Positions 1 through 8,147 of a stretch of DNA of 34,691 nt are shown here, piece after piece. The first letter of the stretch is position 1; each line of letters begins with the position of its first letter. Under the pieces are notes generated by a model. That model ran no database searches. It saw nothing but the letters and a program-made list of their open reading frames with translations, and was not told where the DNA came from. The DNA lies in assembly GCA_964228555.1 (NCBI GenBank), contig CAXQZU010000044.1, positions 1 to 34,691 on the forward strand, written 5' to 3'. The DNA is from CAXQZU01 sp964228555 (GTDB lineage Bacteria; Planctomycetota; PLA2; JAEUHO01). Both the position numbers and the translations under genes were made by a program.

Positions 1-210
1 GACGTTCAGCTTGAGGCTGAAGTCGCCGCCGCGGATCCAGAAGCCCTGGTCGTAGCCGGCGCTGCCGGGGCCACCGACCAGCGCCGCGTCGGGCGTGCCG
101 GCCAGGTAGCCGTCCACCGCCGACTGGATGTCACGCGAGTCCGCGTGGGCGGTGGCCGCGAGGGCCGCCACCATGCTGCATGCGGCCAGAGCCGCCTTGA
201 AGGTACGCAT
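1..210 (-). CDS. Outer-membrane porin-like protein, N-terminal part (cut by window edge)
   Basis: Seventy codons are visible, starting at the ATG at 210-208; the rest lies left of the window. The first 24 residues are a classic Sec signal peptide (MRTFKAALAACSMVAALAATAHA, followed by DS). The mature start has an Asp/Ala/Gly-rich stretch and then GYDQGFWIRGGDFSLKLNV, which resembles the first beta-strand of phosphate-selective (OprP/OprO-type) porins of diderm bacteria. A Shine-Dalgarno AGGAG lies 9 bases before the ATG, which fixes the start. A 7-bp hairpin (233-249, loop ggc) sits just upstream in the presumed leader. The family call rests on this single strand motif, so a related beta-barrel of unknown specificity is equally possible. 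Confidence 0.6.
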   Translation of the reverse strand, partial: MRTFKAALAACSMVAALAATAHADSRDIQSAVDGYLAGTPDAALVGGPGSAGYDQGFWIRGGDFSLKLNV

Positions 211-387
211 TGACTGTCTCTCCTGGGAAAATGCGTCCCGGCGGGACGCGGGTTGCCTGACGCACACGCGCCCTGCCCCGGGAGGGACAGGCCACGTGCA
301 CTGGAGCGAGGATCGGCGTGCCCGGCCTCGGCATGAGCCTTGGCGCGGGCGTCCGGCCCTCGGTTAGGTGCCTTGTTCGCCTGGGCG

Positions 388-411
388 CGTCACGAGTGCG
401 TCACCGTGACG
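388..411. promoter_or_regulatory. CGTCAC/GTGACG repeat cluster, possible operator
   Basis: The hexamer CGTCAC occurs at 388-393 and again at 399-404, 11 bases apart (one helical turn). The second copy forms an inverted pair with GTGACG at 406-411 around a single central C. It lies between the divergent porin and nitroreductase starts, where a regulator could act on both. The function is inference only. Otherwise the 287-base gap 211-497 holds the 233-249 hairpin and no recognisable gene. Confidence 0.3.
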
Positions 412-497
412 GGCGCTGGGCCCACGCCATTGTTCGCATGGTGTTAGCATTCGCAACTGCGCTGGCCTCCGGCCCGGCGGACGGCCATGATGCGGCC

Positions 498-1973
498 ATG
501 CCCAGCGCCGTCACGCCCTTGGTCGAGGCCTTCCACGCGGCCACCTGCTATGCCCCCGAGACCATCGGGCGCATGCCTGCCCCTGATCCCGGGGCCCAGC
601 CGCCCACCTTCAAGGCCTGGCACCAGGCCCGTCCGCTGGCCCTGCCCCCGGGAGCCATCGAGGAGCCCGCGGCTGCCGATGCCCCGCGGCTGGGCCTCCC
701 CGCCCTGAGCCGCATCCTCTGCCATGCCTACGGCGTGACGGGACTGGGCCGGGTGCCCGGCGCACCGCCCATCTTCTTCCGGGCGGCACCCTCCGCGGGC
801 GGTCTCTACCCGGCCGAGCTGGTGGTGGCGACGCGCGGCGTGGACGGGCTGCCCGACGGATTGCACGCCTACCTGGCGCGCGAGCACGCGCTGCTGGCCT
901 GCTGGGAGGGCAGCTTCCACGACCAGCTCTCGCGCTACGCATTCGGGCACCCCGCGCTGGAGCAGGCTGACGTGGTGCTGCTGGCCAGCGCCGTGTTCGG
1001 CCGCAGTGCGTGGCGCTACGGCGATCGCGCATGGCGTCGCGTCCTGCTGGACACGGGCCACGTGGTGGGCAATGCAGCCTTGGCCGCGGCCTTCGACGGC
1101 CTCGCTGCGGTGCCGGTGGCCGACTTTGCCGACGACGCCGTGGACAGCCTCATGCTGCTGGACCCCGTGCAGGAAGCCACGCTGGTGCTGGTGCCGCTGG
1201 TGCCGGCCGCAGGTGGGGTGGTGGCACCGTGGCGCGAGGCGGGCCGCAGCGCGCCGCGACCGCGCGTGCCCGATCCGGGGCAGGGTGGCTGGATCCGCCC
1301 CGTGCACGACGCGACGCGCATGGAGGCGCGGCTGGAGCCGCGCGCGGTGCGGGGCGCCCCGTGCCCGCCGTCGCTGGGCGACGGCATCCCGCTGGACAGC
1401 GCGCCCCTCGCGCAAGACGCCACGTTGCTGGAGGCCATGCGCGCGCGCCGCAGCACGCGCCGCTTCACGCGCGGCAGCGTGCCGCTGGCCGACGTGGGCC
1501 GCATGCTGGCTGCCGCGCGCCCCCATGGCGCGAACGGCCCGCACGACACGCTGGTGCCCGGGCTGCTGGACACCTGGGTGGTAGCGCACGCCGTGGAGGG
1601 GCTCGCGCCCGGCACCTACCGCTGGCAGCCGCACGCGCACGTGCTGGAGGAAGTCCCGGCGCGCATCGCGCGCGAGACGCTGCGCGACGCGTGCCTCGGG
1701 CAGGAGCTGGCAGGGGACTGCGCGCTGGCCGTGGTGCACGCCTTCGACCTCCCCGCAGCCGTGGCGCGCCATGGCGAGCGGGCCTACCGCTACGCGCACC
1801 TCGAGGCAGGGATGGCGGGCGCGCGGCTGCAGCTGGCCGCGCTGCGCCTGGGCCACGGCGCCAGCGGCATCGCGGGCTTCTTCGACGAAGAGCTCGTCCG
1901 GCTGCTGGACCTGTCACCCGGCGCACACGCCATCGCCTACGTCAACGTCATCGGCCGGCCCGCTCGCCGCTGA
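498..1973 (+). CDS. Tandem SagB-type nitroreductase-fold oxidoreductase
   Basis: This 491-residue protein has two FMN-dependent nitroreductase-like domains. The first (about 66-235) carries the SagB/ThcOx signature: SAGGLYPAEL at 99-108, WRYGDRAWRRVLLDTGHVVGN at about 172-192, then the ADDAV and LLD elements. The second (about 308-488) starts with RRSTRRF (317-323) and ends with a GERAYRYAHLEAG stretch and an IAGFFDEELVRLLDL helix. Known SagB enzymes oxidise azolines in RiPP maturation, but many stand-alone members are uncharacterised. No YcaO, precursor peptide or protease is nearby, so the substrate is unknown. I chose the ATG at 498 because the family's N-terminus (FH..T.Y...TFK.W...LALP) begins just after it. 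The frame is open further upstream to ATG 438 and 318. No convincing Shine-Dalgarno is seen; a TAGCAT box at 445-450 could be the -10 of a short leader. Confidence 0.75.
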   Translation: MPSAVTPLVEAFHAATCYAPETIGRMPAPDPGAQPPTFKAWHQARPLALPPGAIEEPAAADAPRLGLPALSRILCHAYGVTGLGRVPGAPPIFFRAAPSAGGLYPAELVVATRGVDGLPDGLHAYLAREHALLACWEGSFHDQLSRYAFGHPALEQADVVLLASAVFGRSAWRYGDRAWRRVLLDTGHVVGNAALAAAFDGLAAVPVADFADDAVDSLMLLDPVQEATLVLVPLVPAAGGVVAPWREAGRSAPRPRVPDPGQGGWIRPVHDATRMEARLEPRAVRGAPCPPSLGDGIPLDSAPLAQDATLLEAMRARRSTRRFTRGSVPLADVGRMLAAARPHGANGPHDTLVPGLLDTWVVAHAVEGLAPGTYRWQPHAHVLEEVPARIARETLRDACLGQELAGDCALAVVHAFDLPAAVARHGERAYRYAHLEAGMAGARLQLAALRLGHGASGIAGFFDEELVRLLDLSPGAHAIAYVNVIGRPARR

Positions 1974-1997
1974 TCGCGCGCACGCACGCGACGTCGC

Positions 1998-2516
1998 TCA
2001 CGCGGGCATGCGGAAGGCGAGGTTGAGCTTCACGCGCCGCATCGAGCCGGGCTCGATGCGCATGCGGCGCAGGTCGTCTCCGAGCAGGTCGCGCACCGCG
2101 TGCAGCCCGTCGAGGTCGGTGCCGCGGAAGCCGATGTGGTAGACCGCGACGTCGCCGGCCTGGTCGTAGATCTCGATCAGGTCCGCGCCGAGGAGGACGC
2201 TCAGGCGGTGCAGCCGGTCCACCAGCGGGTGCACGGGCAGGCGCCCCAGCGGCACGCTGCGCACGCGCTCGTGCTCCAGCCAGAACACGCGGTCCATGCC
2301 CGGGAAGAACAGCTTCACGAGGTGGCGCCGGTCCTCGACGATGATGCCGGCCTCGGCGCCGCAGCCCAGCTGCTCGCGCAGGCGCGCGAAGGGGATGATC
2401 GCGATGTCACCCACCTTCACGTCGGCGGAGGCCGCAGCATCCGGCGCCGGGGGCTCGAGGTCTTCCTCGCGCTCCTCGTCGCCAGGCAGGGCATCGGGGC
2501 GCGGGCCGGGGACCAT
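1998..2516 (-). CDS. Hypothetical protein with small beta-rich domain
   Basis: The product is 172 residues and I do not recognise it. The first 33 residues are acidic, proline- and alanine-rich and probably disordered. From about residue 34 a compact beta-rich region follows, reminiscent of SH3/Tudor-like barrels (KVGDIAIIPFARL, then GIIVEDRRHLVKLFFPG, then FWLEHERVR). The C-terminal half (about 100-172) is mixed alpha/beta with LIEIYDQAGDVAVYHIGFRGTDL. There is no signal peptide or membrane segment, so it should be cytoplasmic. The ATG at 2516 lacks a Shine-Dalgarno but has TATCCT exactly six bases upstream, the leaderless pattern seen elsewhere here. It follows the ATPase gene by 37 bases on the same strand. 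The barrel comparison is a weak impression and no function is assigned. Confidence 0.7.
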   Translation of the reverse strand: MVPGPRPDALPGDEEREEDLEPPAPDAAASADVKVGDIAIIPFARLREQLGCGAEAGIIVEDRRHLVKLFFPGMDRVFWLEHERVRSVPLGRLPVHPLVDRLHRLSVLLGADLIEIYDQAGDVAVYHIGFRGTDLDGLHAVRDLLGDDLRRMRIEPGSMRRVKLNLAFRMPA

Positions 2517-2522
2517 GCGCGC

Positions 2523-2528
2523 AGGATA
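2523..2528 (-). promoter_or_regulatory. -10 box of a probable leaderless start
   Basis: TATCCT on the minus strand lies exactly 6 bases before the ATG at 2516, so a transcript would start at or next to the A of ATG. No clear -35 hexamer is visible. Confidence 0.4.
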
Positions 2529-2553
2529 CGGGCGCGCGGGCCGCGTAGCGCGG

Positions 2554-3312
2554 CTAGTCGCCAGACACCTCGCCCGAGGCGTCCAGCGTCACGGGCTGGT
2601 CGCTGCGCCGACCATGACGGTTGCGCACCACCGAGGCCGCCACGCCCCCGGACGAGGCGGGCTCCACCCAGCCCACGCGATCGGCCCGCTCCAGCGGCAG
2701 GCCCTCCAGCGGGCTGGCCTCGCCCGCAGGCACGGCGTCGGCGCGCAGCGCGCAGACCACGGCCACGTGCAGGCGCGTCGCCAGCGTGGCGAGGTCGCGC
2801 AGCGCCAGGCCCACGTCGCTGCCGGGCTCGCGCACGACCGCCTGCAGGTAGTCCACCGCGAGCACCTCGGCGCGGAACGGCATGCGCACGAGACGATCCT
2901 CCAGCGAGGCCACGCCCAGCCCGCGGGCGGGCAGCACGTGGAACGGCGTGCGTGCCAGTGCCTCGCGCAGGTGCGCAGCACGCTCGGCATCGGCCGCCCC
3001 GAGGCGCCCGTGCGCGAGCGCCTCCGCGTCCACGCCGGCGCCCATCGCCAGCAGGCGCAAGGCCAGCGTCTCCGGCGGGAGGTCGTAGGTGGCGTAGAGC
3101 ACGCGCCGGCCGTGCGCGGCGGCGCGGTGCAGCATCGCGAGCAGCAGCGAGGTCTTGCCCGCGCCCGCGGCGCCGCCCCACACGTGCACGTGCCCGGCCG
3201 GCAGTCCCGCACCGAGTCCCACCAGCAGCCGGTCGTCCAGCCTTGCGGGCGGTGCCTCGCGGTCCACGGGCGGCAACGGCAGCGACGCGAGCAGGTCGGA
3301 GAGCTGGCGCAT
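2554..3312 (-). CDS. Stand-alone DnaB-C-like RecA-fold ATPase
   Basis: This 252-residue protein is built almost entirely of a RecA-fold ATPase core. Walker A is GGAAGAGKT at 46-54. A helix with YDLPPETLALRLLAMGAG follows, corresponding to the 'E-M-..-L..R' element of DnaB. Walker B is VLAVDYLQ, with Asp about 154. The following segment LATLATRLHVAVVCALRA matches the DnaB helix-strand LK.LA..L...VV.L. It lacks the DnaB N-terminal primase-interacting domain and most of the linker, so it is not the replicative helicase. It may be a DnaB-derived ATPase or an unloaded helicase paralogue. The start at 3312 is set by GGAGG four bases before ATG; the longer frame to 3333 has no ribosome site. The aldo/keto reductase ends 56 bases upstream on the same strand. 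Confidence 0.7.
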   Translation of the reverse strand: MRQLSDLLASLPLPPVDREAPPARLDDRLLVGLGAGLPAGHVHVWGGAAGAGKTSLLLAMLHRAAAHGRRVLYATYDLPPETLALRLLAMGAGVDAEALAHGRLGAADAERAAHLREALARTPFHVLPARGLGVASLEDRLVRMPFRAEVLAVDYLQAVVREPGSDVGLALRDLATLATRLHVAVVCALRADAVPAGEASPLEGLPLERADRVGWVEPASSGGVAASVVRNRHGRRSDQPVTLDASGEVSGD

Positions 3313-3368
3313 GGGGCCTCCACACGCCAGCATCCAAGGGGCAGGGACAGCCTCGCGGGGCGGGGCGC

Positions 3369-4313
3369 CTAGCCGAAGATGCTGGCGACCGCCCTGGAGA
3401 GGCCCTCGTCCCAGCGCACGTCACAGGCGGCCGCGTTCTCGGCCACCTGCTCGGGACGGGTGGCGCCCACGATCACGGCGTCGATGCCCGGCTGGTGCAG
3501 GCACCAGGCCAGGGCCAGCCGGGCCGGCGTGGTGCCGTGCTCCGCCGCCAGGGTCGCGAGGCGCTGCACGCGGGCCAGCGTGGTGGGCTCGAGGTGCCCC
3601 TGCATCCACCGCCCCCGCTCGCGATCGGCGCCGCGGCTGCCCGCCGGCGCGGGGCCGGGGCCGTACTTCCCCGTGAGCACGCCCTGGGCCAGCGGCGAGA
3701 ACACCACTTGCCCCACGCCCAGCTCGCGGCAGGCCGGCAGCACCTCGGCCTCGATGCCTCGCTCCAGCAGGCTGTAGGGCGGCTGGTTGCTCACGGGCCC
3801 GTAGCCGCCGCAGGCGCGCGCGAGGGCCATCGCCTCGCGAACCTGCGCACCGCTCCACACCGAGACGCCCCATGCCAGCGCCTTGCCCTGGCGCACGGCG
3901 TCCTCGCAGGCCCGCACCGTCTCCTCCAGCGGCACCTCGGGATCGAAGCGGTGGCACTGGAACACGTCCACGTAGGAGGTGCCCAGCCGCCCGAGGCTGG
4001 CCTCGAGCGACTCCATGACGTGCTTGCGCGACAGCCCGCGGTCGTTGGGACCCGGCCCCGTGGGCCAGAAGGCCTTGGTCATCAGCACCACGTCCTTGCG
4101 GGGCACGCCCGCCAGCGCCTTGCCCAGCAGGCGCTCGGCCGCACCCTGCGCGTACACGTCGGCCGTGTCGAAGGACTGGATGCCTGCGTCGAGGGCCGCG
4201 CGCACGCAGCGCACCGTGGCCTGCTCGTCCACGCTGCTGCCGAAGGTGAGCCACGACCCGAGGATGACCTCGCTCACGCGCGTGCCCGAGCGTCCCAGCC
4301 GGCGGTACTTCAT
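3369..4313 (-). CDS. Aldo/keto reductase
   Basis: The product is a 314-residue (beta/alpha)8 NADPH-dependent oxidoreductase of the Kv-beta/YghZ-like branch. The full catalytic tetrad is visible: Asp49 and Tyr54 (SFDTADVY), Lys80 (VLMTK) and His121 (FQCHRFDP). The C-terminal cofactor motif VIVGATRPEQVAENAAA is also present. Length and ends match the family. The substrate cannot be told from sequence; these enzymes reduce small aldehydes and ketones in the cytoplasm. Its ATG (4313) overlaps the TGA of the transglutaminase gene in an ATGA, so the two are almost certainly one transcript with coupled translation. Confidence 0.9.
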   Translation of the reverse strand: MKYRRLGRSGTRVSEVILGSWLTFGSSVDEQATVRCVRAALDAGIQSFDTADVYAQGAAERLLGKALAGVPRKDVVLMTKAFWPTGPGPNDRGLSRKHVMESLEASLGRLGTSYVDVFQCHRFDPEVPLEETVRACEDAVRQGKALAWGVSVWSGAQVREAMALARACGGYGPVSNQPPYSLLERGIEAEVLPACRELGVGQVVFSPLAQGVLTGKYGPGPAPAGSRGADRERGRWMQGHLEPTTLARVQRLATLAAEHGTTPARLALAWCLHQPGIDAVIVGATRPEQVAENAAACDVRWDEGLSRAVASIFG

Positions 4314-6673
4314 CGTGCCTCCCCGGACCGCTGCAGGTGCAGCGGCCAGCCCTCGTGGTCGATGCGCAGCCGCCCCGCCCCGTCGAGCGAGACGGCCCAG
4401 GGCGCGAGCCCCTCGCCGGCGGGCTGCAGCACGAGCCCTTGCGGTCCCACCGACCACGTGCCCCGCGCCTCGCGCCCGGCGCGGCCCTGCGCCAGCGGGC
4501 GCTGCATGGACAGCGACCAGCCCCCGTCGGCCTGCAGGTCGAGCACGGCCTCCAGCCGCGCAGCCAGCGCCTCGACGCGCGCACGCATGCGGGCCTGCGC
4601 ATCCCCGGGCAGGCCCAGCACCATGCGCAGCGCCTGCGCCTCGCGCGTGGCCTCGAGGTCCAGCGTCCAGCGTCCCGCGAGGCCCGCTGCACGCGCGGCC
4701 CACGGGTCGGTGCCCGGCGGCGCCACCCGCCCGGCCAGCGTGGGCTCCAGCAACCGCTCCAGCACGGCGACCTGCGCCTCGTCCTGCACGCGCAAGCGCA
4801 CGCGCAGGAGCATGCGCCGCGCCTGCACCACGACCATGCGCGTGCGGCCCGAGCCCAGCTGCAGCGCGGGCCGCCCCGCGAAGGTGACGGCCTCGCCGGC
4901 GCCGGCGGCCAGCGACTGTCCCTGGTCGGCCAGCGCCGACAGGCTGGCCTCCAGCCCCGGCGCGCGCACGGCCACCTGGGCGCGGCGCGCCTCCACCTGC
5001 CAGTCCTGCGGCAGGCCGTGCAGCTCGATGCCGCTGGCCACGTGAAGGAACCAGCGCATGGGATGCTCGCCCGAGAGCGACTGCGCAGGGTCGGACGCGT
5101 CCAGCGCGAGGCGCACGCCGTCCTCCTCGACGGCCGTGCAGCGCAACGCGAGCCGCCCGTCCATGCGCGCGCTGGCCACGCCCGGGAACGAGGAGGGATC
5201 GTCGGGGTAGCCGAGCATCAGGTAGCGCGCCGCGGGCTCCACCTCGCCCGTGGTGGGATCCACGCCGATCCACGCCCCCACCCAGGCCTCGGCCCACGCG
5301 TGCGCGCCCCAGTCGCTGCCGACGCACACCCAGCCGGAGCAGCGGCGCGCGGGGATGCCGGCGGCACGGCACAGCGCCACGAAGAGCAGGGCGTGCTCGC
5401 TGCAGTCGCCACGGCGTTGCGCGAGGATGTGGAGCGCCGAGCCCTGCGCGACCTCGAGGCTCTCCTTCTCCAGCGACTCGAACACCCAGCGCGACAGGCG
5501 CGTGACCGCGGTGCGCGCATCGCGTGCGCCCGCCAGCGCCTCGCGAGCCGCGGCCACGAGGTCGGGATGCCCGCAGGGCATCAGCGGCGTGGGCTCGAGG
5601 TCGCGCGCGAAGGCGCGGGTGTCCAGCGGCGCGTCCGGCGGCAGGGGGCGCGTGACCCCGGGCGCCGCGTGGCGCGCGAGCACGGCCTCGATGCGCCAGC
5701 GCCCATCGGCCTCGCGTTGCGGCGACCCCGCCGTGCCCCACGGCGTGGCGGGCAGGTCCGGCAGCTTGCGCGACGGGTCGTCGTCGAGCAGCAGGTCCAC
5801 CCACAGGCGGTCCGCCGACATCACGCGCTCCAGCGGCGGCTGGCTGCGGACGGTGATCGGGAAGGAGGGAGGCCGGGCGAGCAGGGCCTGCGCGCGCCCC
5901 GCCAGGGCGCGCCGCAACGCGTAGCCCGTGTCCGACAGGCTCTGCACGAACACGCCCTCGGCGTCCAGCCACAGCCACGACTCGCTGCCCGTGTCGGGAT
6001 CGCGCACCACCACCTTGAGGCACTCCACGGTGCCGGCCTCGCCCTCGACGTCCTCGCGGCCCAGCACCTCGATGGTGCTGGTGCGCACGCGGCGGCCTTG
6101 CACGTCGAGCTCGCGCAGCGGCACGTGCTCGCCCACGGCCAGCGTGCCCGCGCGCACGCGCGCCGAGAGGCAGGCCTCCACGTCGGCGCTCACCGGCTCG
6201 GGCGTGTCGATGCGCGTGAGCAGGCGCTGGCCGTCCACCTCGGCCACGTGGAGGTAGCCCTGCGGCCCCCAGCGCAGCGTCTCCACGGTGCTGCGGCCAG
6301 CCTCCTGCACCTCGATGCGCTGCTCCCAGAGGCTGCCGTCCAGGCCACGGCGCAGGTCCACGAGCGTGCGGGTGTCGAACACGTCGATGGTGCCCGCCAT
6401 GTCCCGGGCCGTGCGCACGCGGGTCTCGGTGCGGTCGTGCACGCCGGGCCGGCCGTCGACCTCGATGGGCGTCCACGTCACCGAGCTCCAGCCCACCTTG
6501 CGCCCGGCGCGCAGCAGCTCGTACCAGCGCGTGACCGGCTCCTCGCCGGCACGGCCTGCGACCGGGGGCAGCGACAGCAGCAACGCCAGCGGGAGCACGA
6601 CGTAGAGCACGTGCGCGAGCCGCGCGGGCCGGCACGCAGGCAGTCGCGGGGCAGGGGACGCGAGCGCGGGCAT
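4310..6673 (-). CDS. Secreted or membrane-anchored transglutaminase-like protein
   Basis: The product is 787 residues. A hydrophobic segment at about 20-40 (VLYVVLPLALLLSLPPVAG) should export or anchor it. Residues 45-260 form a beta-rich region opening with RWYELLRAGRKVGWSS, of the kind that precedes transglutaminase domains in many secreted proteins. The transglutaminase/protease-like core lies at about 385-480 with the triad Cys424 (RGDCSEHA), His458 (GAHAWAEAW) and Asp472 (GVDPTTGE). The remaining 300 residues are beta-rich and end in a domain like a small barrel (about 660-787); I do not recognise it. Proteins of this class may cross-link or cleave peptides or polymers outside the cytoplasm; the substrate is unknown. 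No Shine-Dalgarno is seen; TAGCAT lies 9 bases before the ATG. It overlaps the aldo/keto reductase by 4 bases. Confidence 0.85.
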   Translation of the reverse strand: MPALASPAPRLPACRPARLAHVLYVVLPLALLLSLPPVAGRAGEEPVTRWYELLRAGRKVGWSSVTWTPIEVDGRPGVHDRTETRVRTARDMAGTIDVFDTRTLVDLRRGLDGSLWEQRIEVQEAGRSTVETLRWGPQGYLHVAEVDGQRLLTRIDTPEPVSADVEACLSARVRAGTLAVGEHVPLRELDVQGRRVRTSTIEVLGREDVEGEAGTVECLKVVVRDPDTGSESWLWLDAEGVFVQSLSDTGYALRRALAGRAQALLARPPSFPITVRSQPPLERVMSADRLWVDLLLDDDPSRKLPDLPATPWGTAGSPQREADGRWRIEAVLARHAAPGVTRPLPPDAPLDTRAFARDLEPTPLMPCGHPDLVAAAREALAGARDARTAVTRLSRWVFESLEKESLEVAQGSALHILAQRRGDCSEHALLFVALCRAAGIPARRCSGWVCVGSDWGAHAWAEAWVGAWIGVDPTTGEVEPAARYLMLGYPDDPSSFPGVASARMDGRLALRCTAVEEDGVRLALDASDPAQSLSGEHPMRWFLHVASGIELHGLPQDWQVEARRAQVAVRAPGLEASLSALADQGQSLAAGAGEAVTFAGRPALQLGSGRTRMVVVQARRMLLRVRLRVQDEAQVAVLERLLEPTLAGRVAPPGTDPWAARAAGLAGRWTLDLEATREAQALRMVLGLPGDAQARMRARVEALAARLEAVLDLQADGGWSLSMQRPLAQGRAGREARGTWSVGPQGLVLQPAGEGLAPWAVSLDGAGRLRIDHEGWPLHLQRSGEAR

Positions 6674-6715
6674 GCAGCGCGCATGCTACGCGCAGCGCAT
6701 GGGACCCCGCGGGGC

Positions 6716-6743
6716 TTGCGCCCGGGGCGCGGCGGGGTGGAAT
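6716..6743 (+). promoter_or_regulatory. Possible promoter TTGCGC-16-TGGAAT
   Basis: TTGCGC (6716-6721) and TGGAAT (6738-6743) are 16 bases apart. The -10-like box ends six bases before the GTG at 6750, again the leaderless geometry. The match is weaker than for other sites here because the conserved A at position 2 is missing. Confidence 0.3.
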
Positions 6744-6749
6744 GAAGGC

Positions 6750-7427
6750 GTGCCCCGGCTCCACGCCCCCGCCTGCGCGCCCCGCCTGCTCGGCATGCTG
6801 GGCGCGGCGACGCTGCTGGCGCTCGCGGCCTGCGGCGGGGACGCGACGCCGCAGGAGGTGCCCGTCGAGCGCCCGCCCACGTGGTGCGCGGCCCGAGACG
6901 AGGGCAGCGACAGCTCGCTGCTGCTGGACGTGAAGGCGGGCGACCCATGCCGCCTGCGCGTGCGCATCCTGGGCGTGCCCGAGGGCACGGCCGAGGAGCA
7001 GGTGCGCGACCTTGCCGCGGGCGAGAGCGTGCGCCTGTGGGTCTCGGCGGGCACCGAGGACCAGGCCCGTGCCAGCGCGCCCGTGAGCGAGGCCGACGCC
7101 GCCGCGGGCCGTCGCGAGGCGTGGGTGGCCCGCCTCGCCTACGGCTGGGCCGACCGCACCGGCGGGCGCCGCACGCAGGTGGTGGGCGCACGGCCCGGGC
7201 AGGGTCGCGTGCTGGGCACATGGCTGGCGGCGCCGCCGCGGGCTCCACGCACGCTGGCGCTGGGCGAGGACCTCGACCTGGCCGCCGTGGCGCTGGCCGA
7301 CGGGGGCGCAGGCCTGGTGCTGCAGGGCGCGGAGCAGGGCTCGCGCGTCCGTGGCCCCCCGGCGGGGACGGGGGACCGTGTGACGCTGCTGCGCATCGTC
7401 GTGCGGGCGGAGAAGATGGGCTCGTGA
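6750..7427 (+). CDS. Lipoprotein of unknown function
   Basis: The product is 225 residues from a GTG start. The first 28 residues form a lipoprotein signal: basic start, hydrophobic LLGMLGAATLLALAAC and lipobox Cys28, followed by GGD. Gly-Gly at +2/+3 predicts no inner-membrane retention under E. coli rules. The mature part is a beta-rich domain with two cysteines near its start (about 50 and 69) that could pair. No family is recognised. An upstream in-frame ATG at 6672 would overlap the divergent gene's start, and the inner ATG at 6795 would remove the basic part of the signal, so GTG 6750 is preferred. Its TGA overlaps the GTG start of the TetR gene by 4 bases, which suggests a two-gene operon. 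Confidence 0.7.
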   Translation: MPRLHAPACAPRLLGMLGAATLLALAACGGDATPQEVPVERPPTWCAARDEGSDSSLLLDVKAGDPCRLRVRILGVPEGTAEEQVRDLAAGESVRLWVSAGTEDQARASAPVSEADAAAGRREAWVARLAYGWADRTGGRRTQVVGARPGQGRVLGTWLAAPPRAPRTLALGEDLDLAAVALADGGAGLVLQGAEQGSRVRGPPAGTGDRVTLLRIVVRAEKMGS

Positions 7428-8140
7428 GCCCCGACACCCCCACCACGCCCGCCCACCCGCCGAGCCCCACGCCCGGCCGGCCGGCACGCCCCGCGGGGCC
7501 GCGCCGCCCGCGCGTGCGCTCCACGCGCGACGACGGCCGCACGCGCAAGGGCCAGCGCACGCGCGAGCACATCCTCGCCTGCGCCTCCGCGCTGGTGCGC
7601 ACGCGCGGGCTGCGCGCCACCACGGTGGGCGACGTGATCGCCGCGGCGGGCGTGCCCAAGGGCGGCTTCTACCACCACTTCGACGGCAAGCAGGCGCTGG
7701 GGCGCGAGATCCTCGCGCGCTGGATGGCCGAGCTGGAGGCCCAGCTGCTCGACTACCTCGTGCAGGCCGAGGGCCCTCCGCCGCTGGAACGCATCGCGGC
7801 CGCGCTCGACGGCTTCCTCACGCAGCAGGAGCAGGGCGAGACGCGCGGCGGCAGCGCCTTCGGCAACCTCGTCACCGAGCTGGCCGACGACGACGAGGAG
7901 TTCCGCGTGCTGCTGGCCGCGGCCTACGGCCGGCTCGTGGGCGCCTTTGCGGTGCCGCTGGAGCGCGCCCGCGCGCAGGGCCAGCTGGCGCCCGATGCCG
8001 ACCCGTCGGCGCTGGCCGAGTTCCTCGTGGCCGCCCTCGAGGGCGGCATCCTGCTGGCGCGCGTGCAGCGCGACGCTGCCGTGCTGGGCCGCGTGCTGCG
8101 CGCGGCCGAGGCGCACGTGTGGAGCCTGCGCACGCGCTGA
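7424..8140 (+). CDS. TetR/AcrR-family transcriptional regulator
   Basis: The product is 238 residues from a GTG start that overlaps the preceding lipoprotein's stop (GTGA). A Pro/Arg-rich tail of about 42 residues precedes a textbook TetR DNA-binding domain: GQRTREHILACASALVRTRG, then TTVGDVIAAAGVPKGGFYHHF, about 45-95. The helix-turn-helix ends in the typical G.FYHHF.GK. The C-terminal ligand domain (about 100-235) is all alpha and includes GETRGGSAFGNLV and a final LAEFLVAALEGGILLAR helix, close to the YcdC/LmrA-type group. The inducer is unknown. Coupling to the lipoprotein suggests it controls its own operon or the divergent transglutaminase unit; no operator is identified. It is convergent with the phosphatase gene, 7 bases apart. 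Confidence 0.88.
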   Translation: MSPDTPTTPAHPPSPTPGRPARPAGPRRPRVRSTRDDGRTRKGQRTREHILACASALVRTRGLRATTVGDVIAAAGVPKGGFYHHFDGKQALGREILARWMAELEAQLLDYLVQAEGPPPLERIAAALDGFLTQQEQGETRGGSAFGNLVTELADDDEEFRVLLAAAYGRLVGAFAVPLERARAQGQLAPDADPSALAEFLVAALEGGILLARVQRDAAVLGRVLRAAEAHVWSLRTR

Positions 8141-8147
8141 GGCGCGC

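Noticed and set aside
2100..5045. Open frame of about 980 codons on the plus strand
   Set aside because: It runs antisense across three recognisable minus-strand genes and changes composition at their borders; no motif supports it.
4337..6745. Long open frame antisense to the transglutaminase gene (about 800 codons)
   Set aside because: Its translation is dominated by Arg, Ala, Gly, His and Gln with no motif, typical of the antisense of a GC-biased gene. The minus-strand frame has the Cys/His/Asp core.
3369..7487. A continuous minus-strand frame of over 1,300 codons joining aldo/keto reductase to upstream sequence
   Set aside because: Only the last 314 codons encode a protein; the rest is the wrong frame of the transglutaminase and other genes. 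The ATGA overlap marks the true start.
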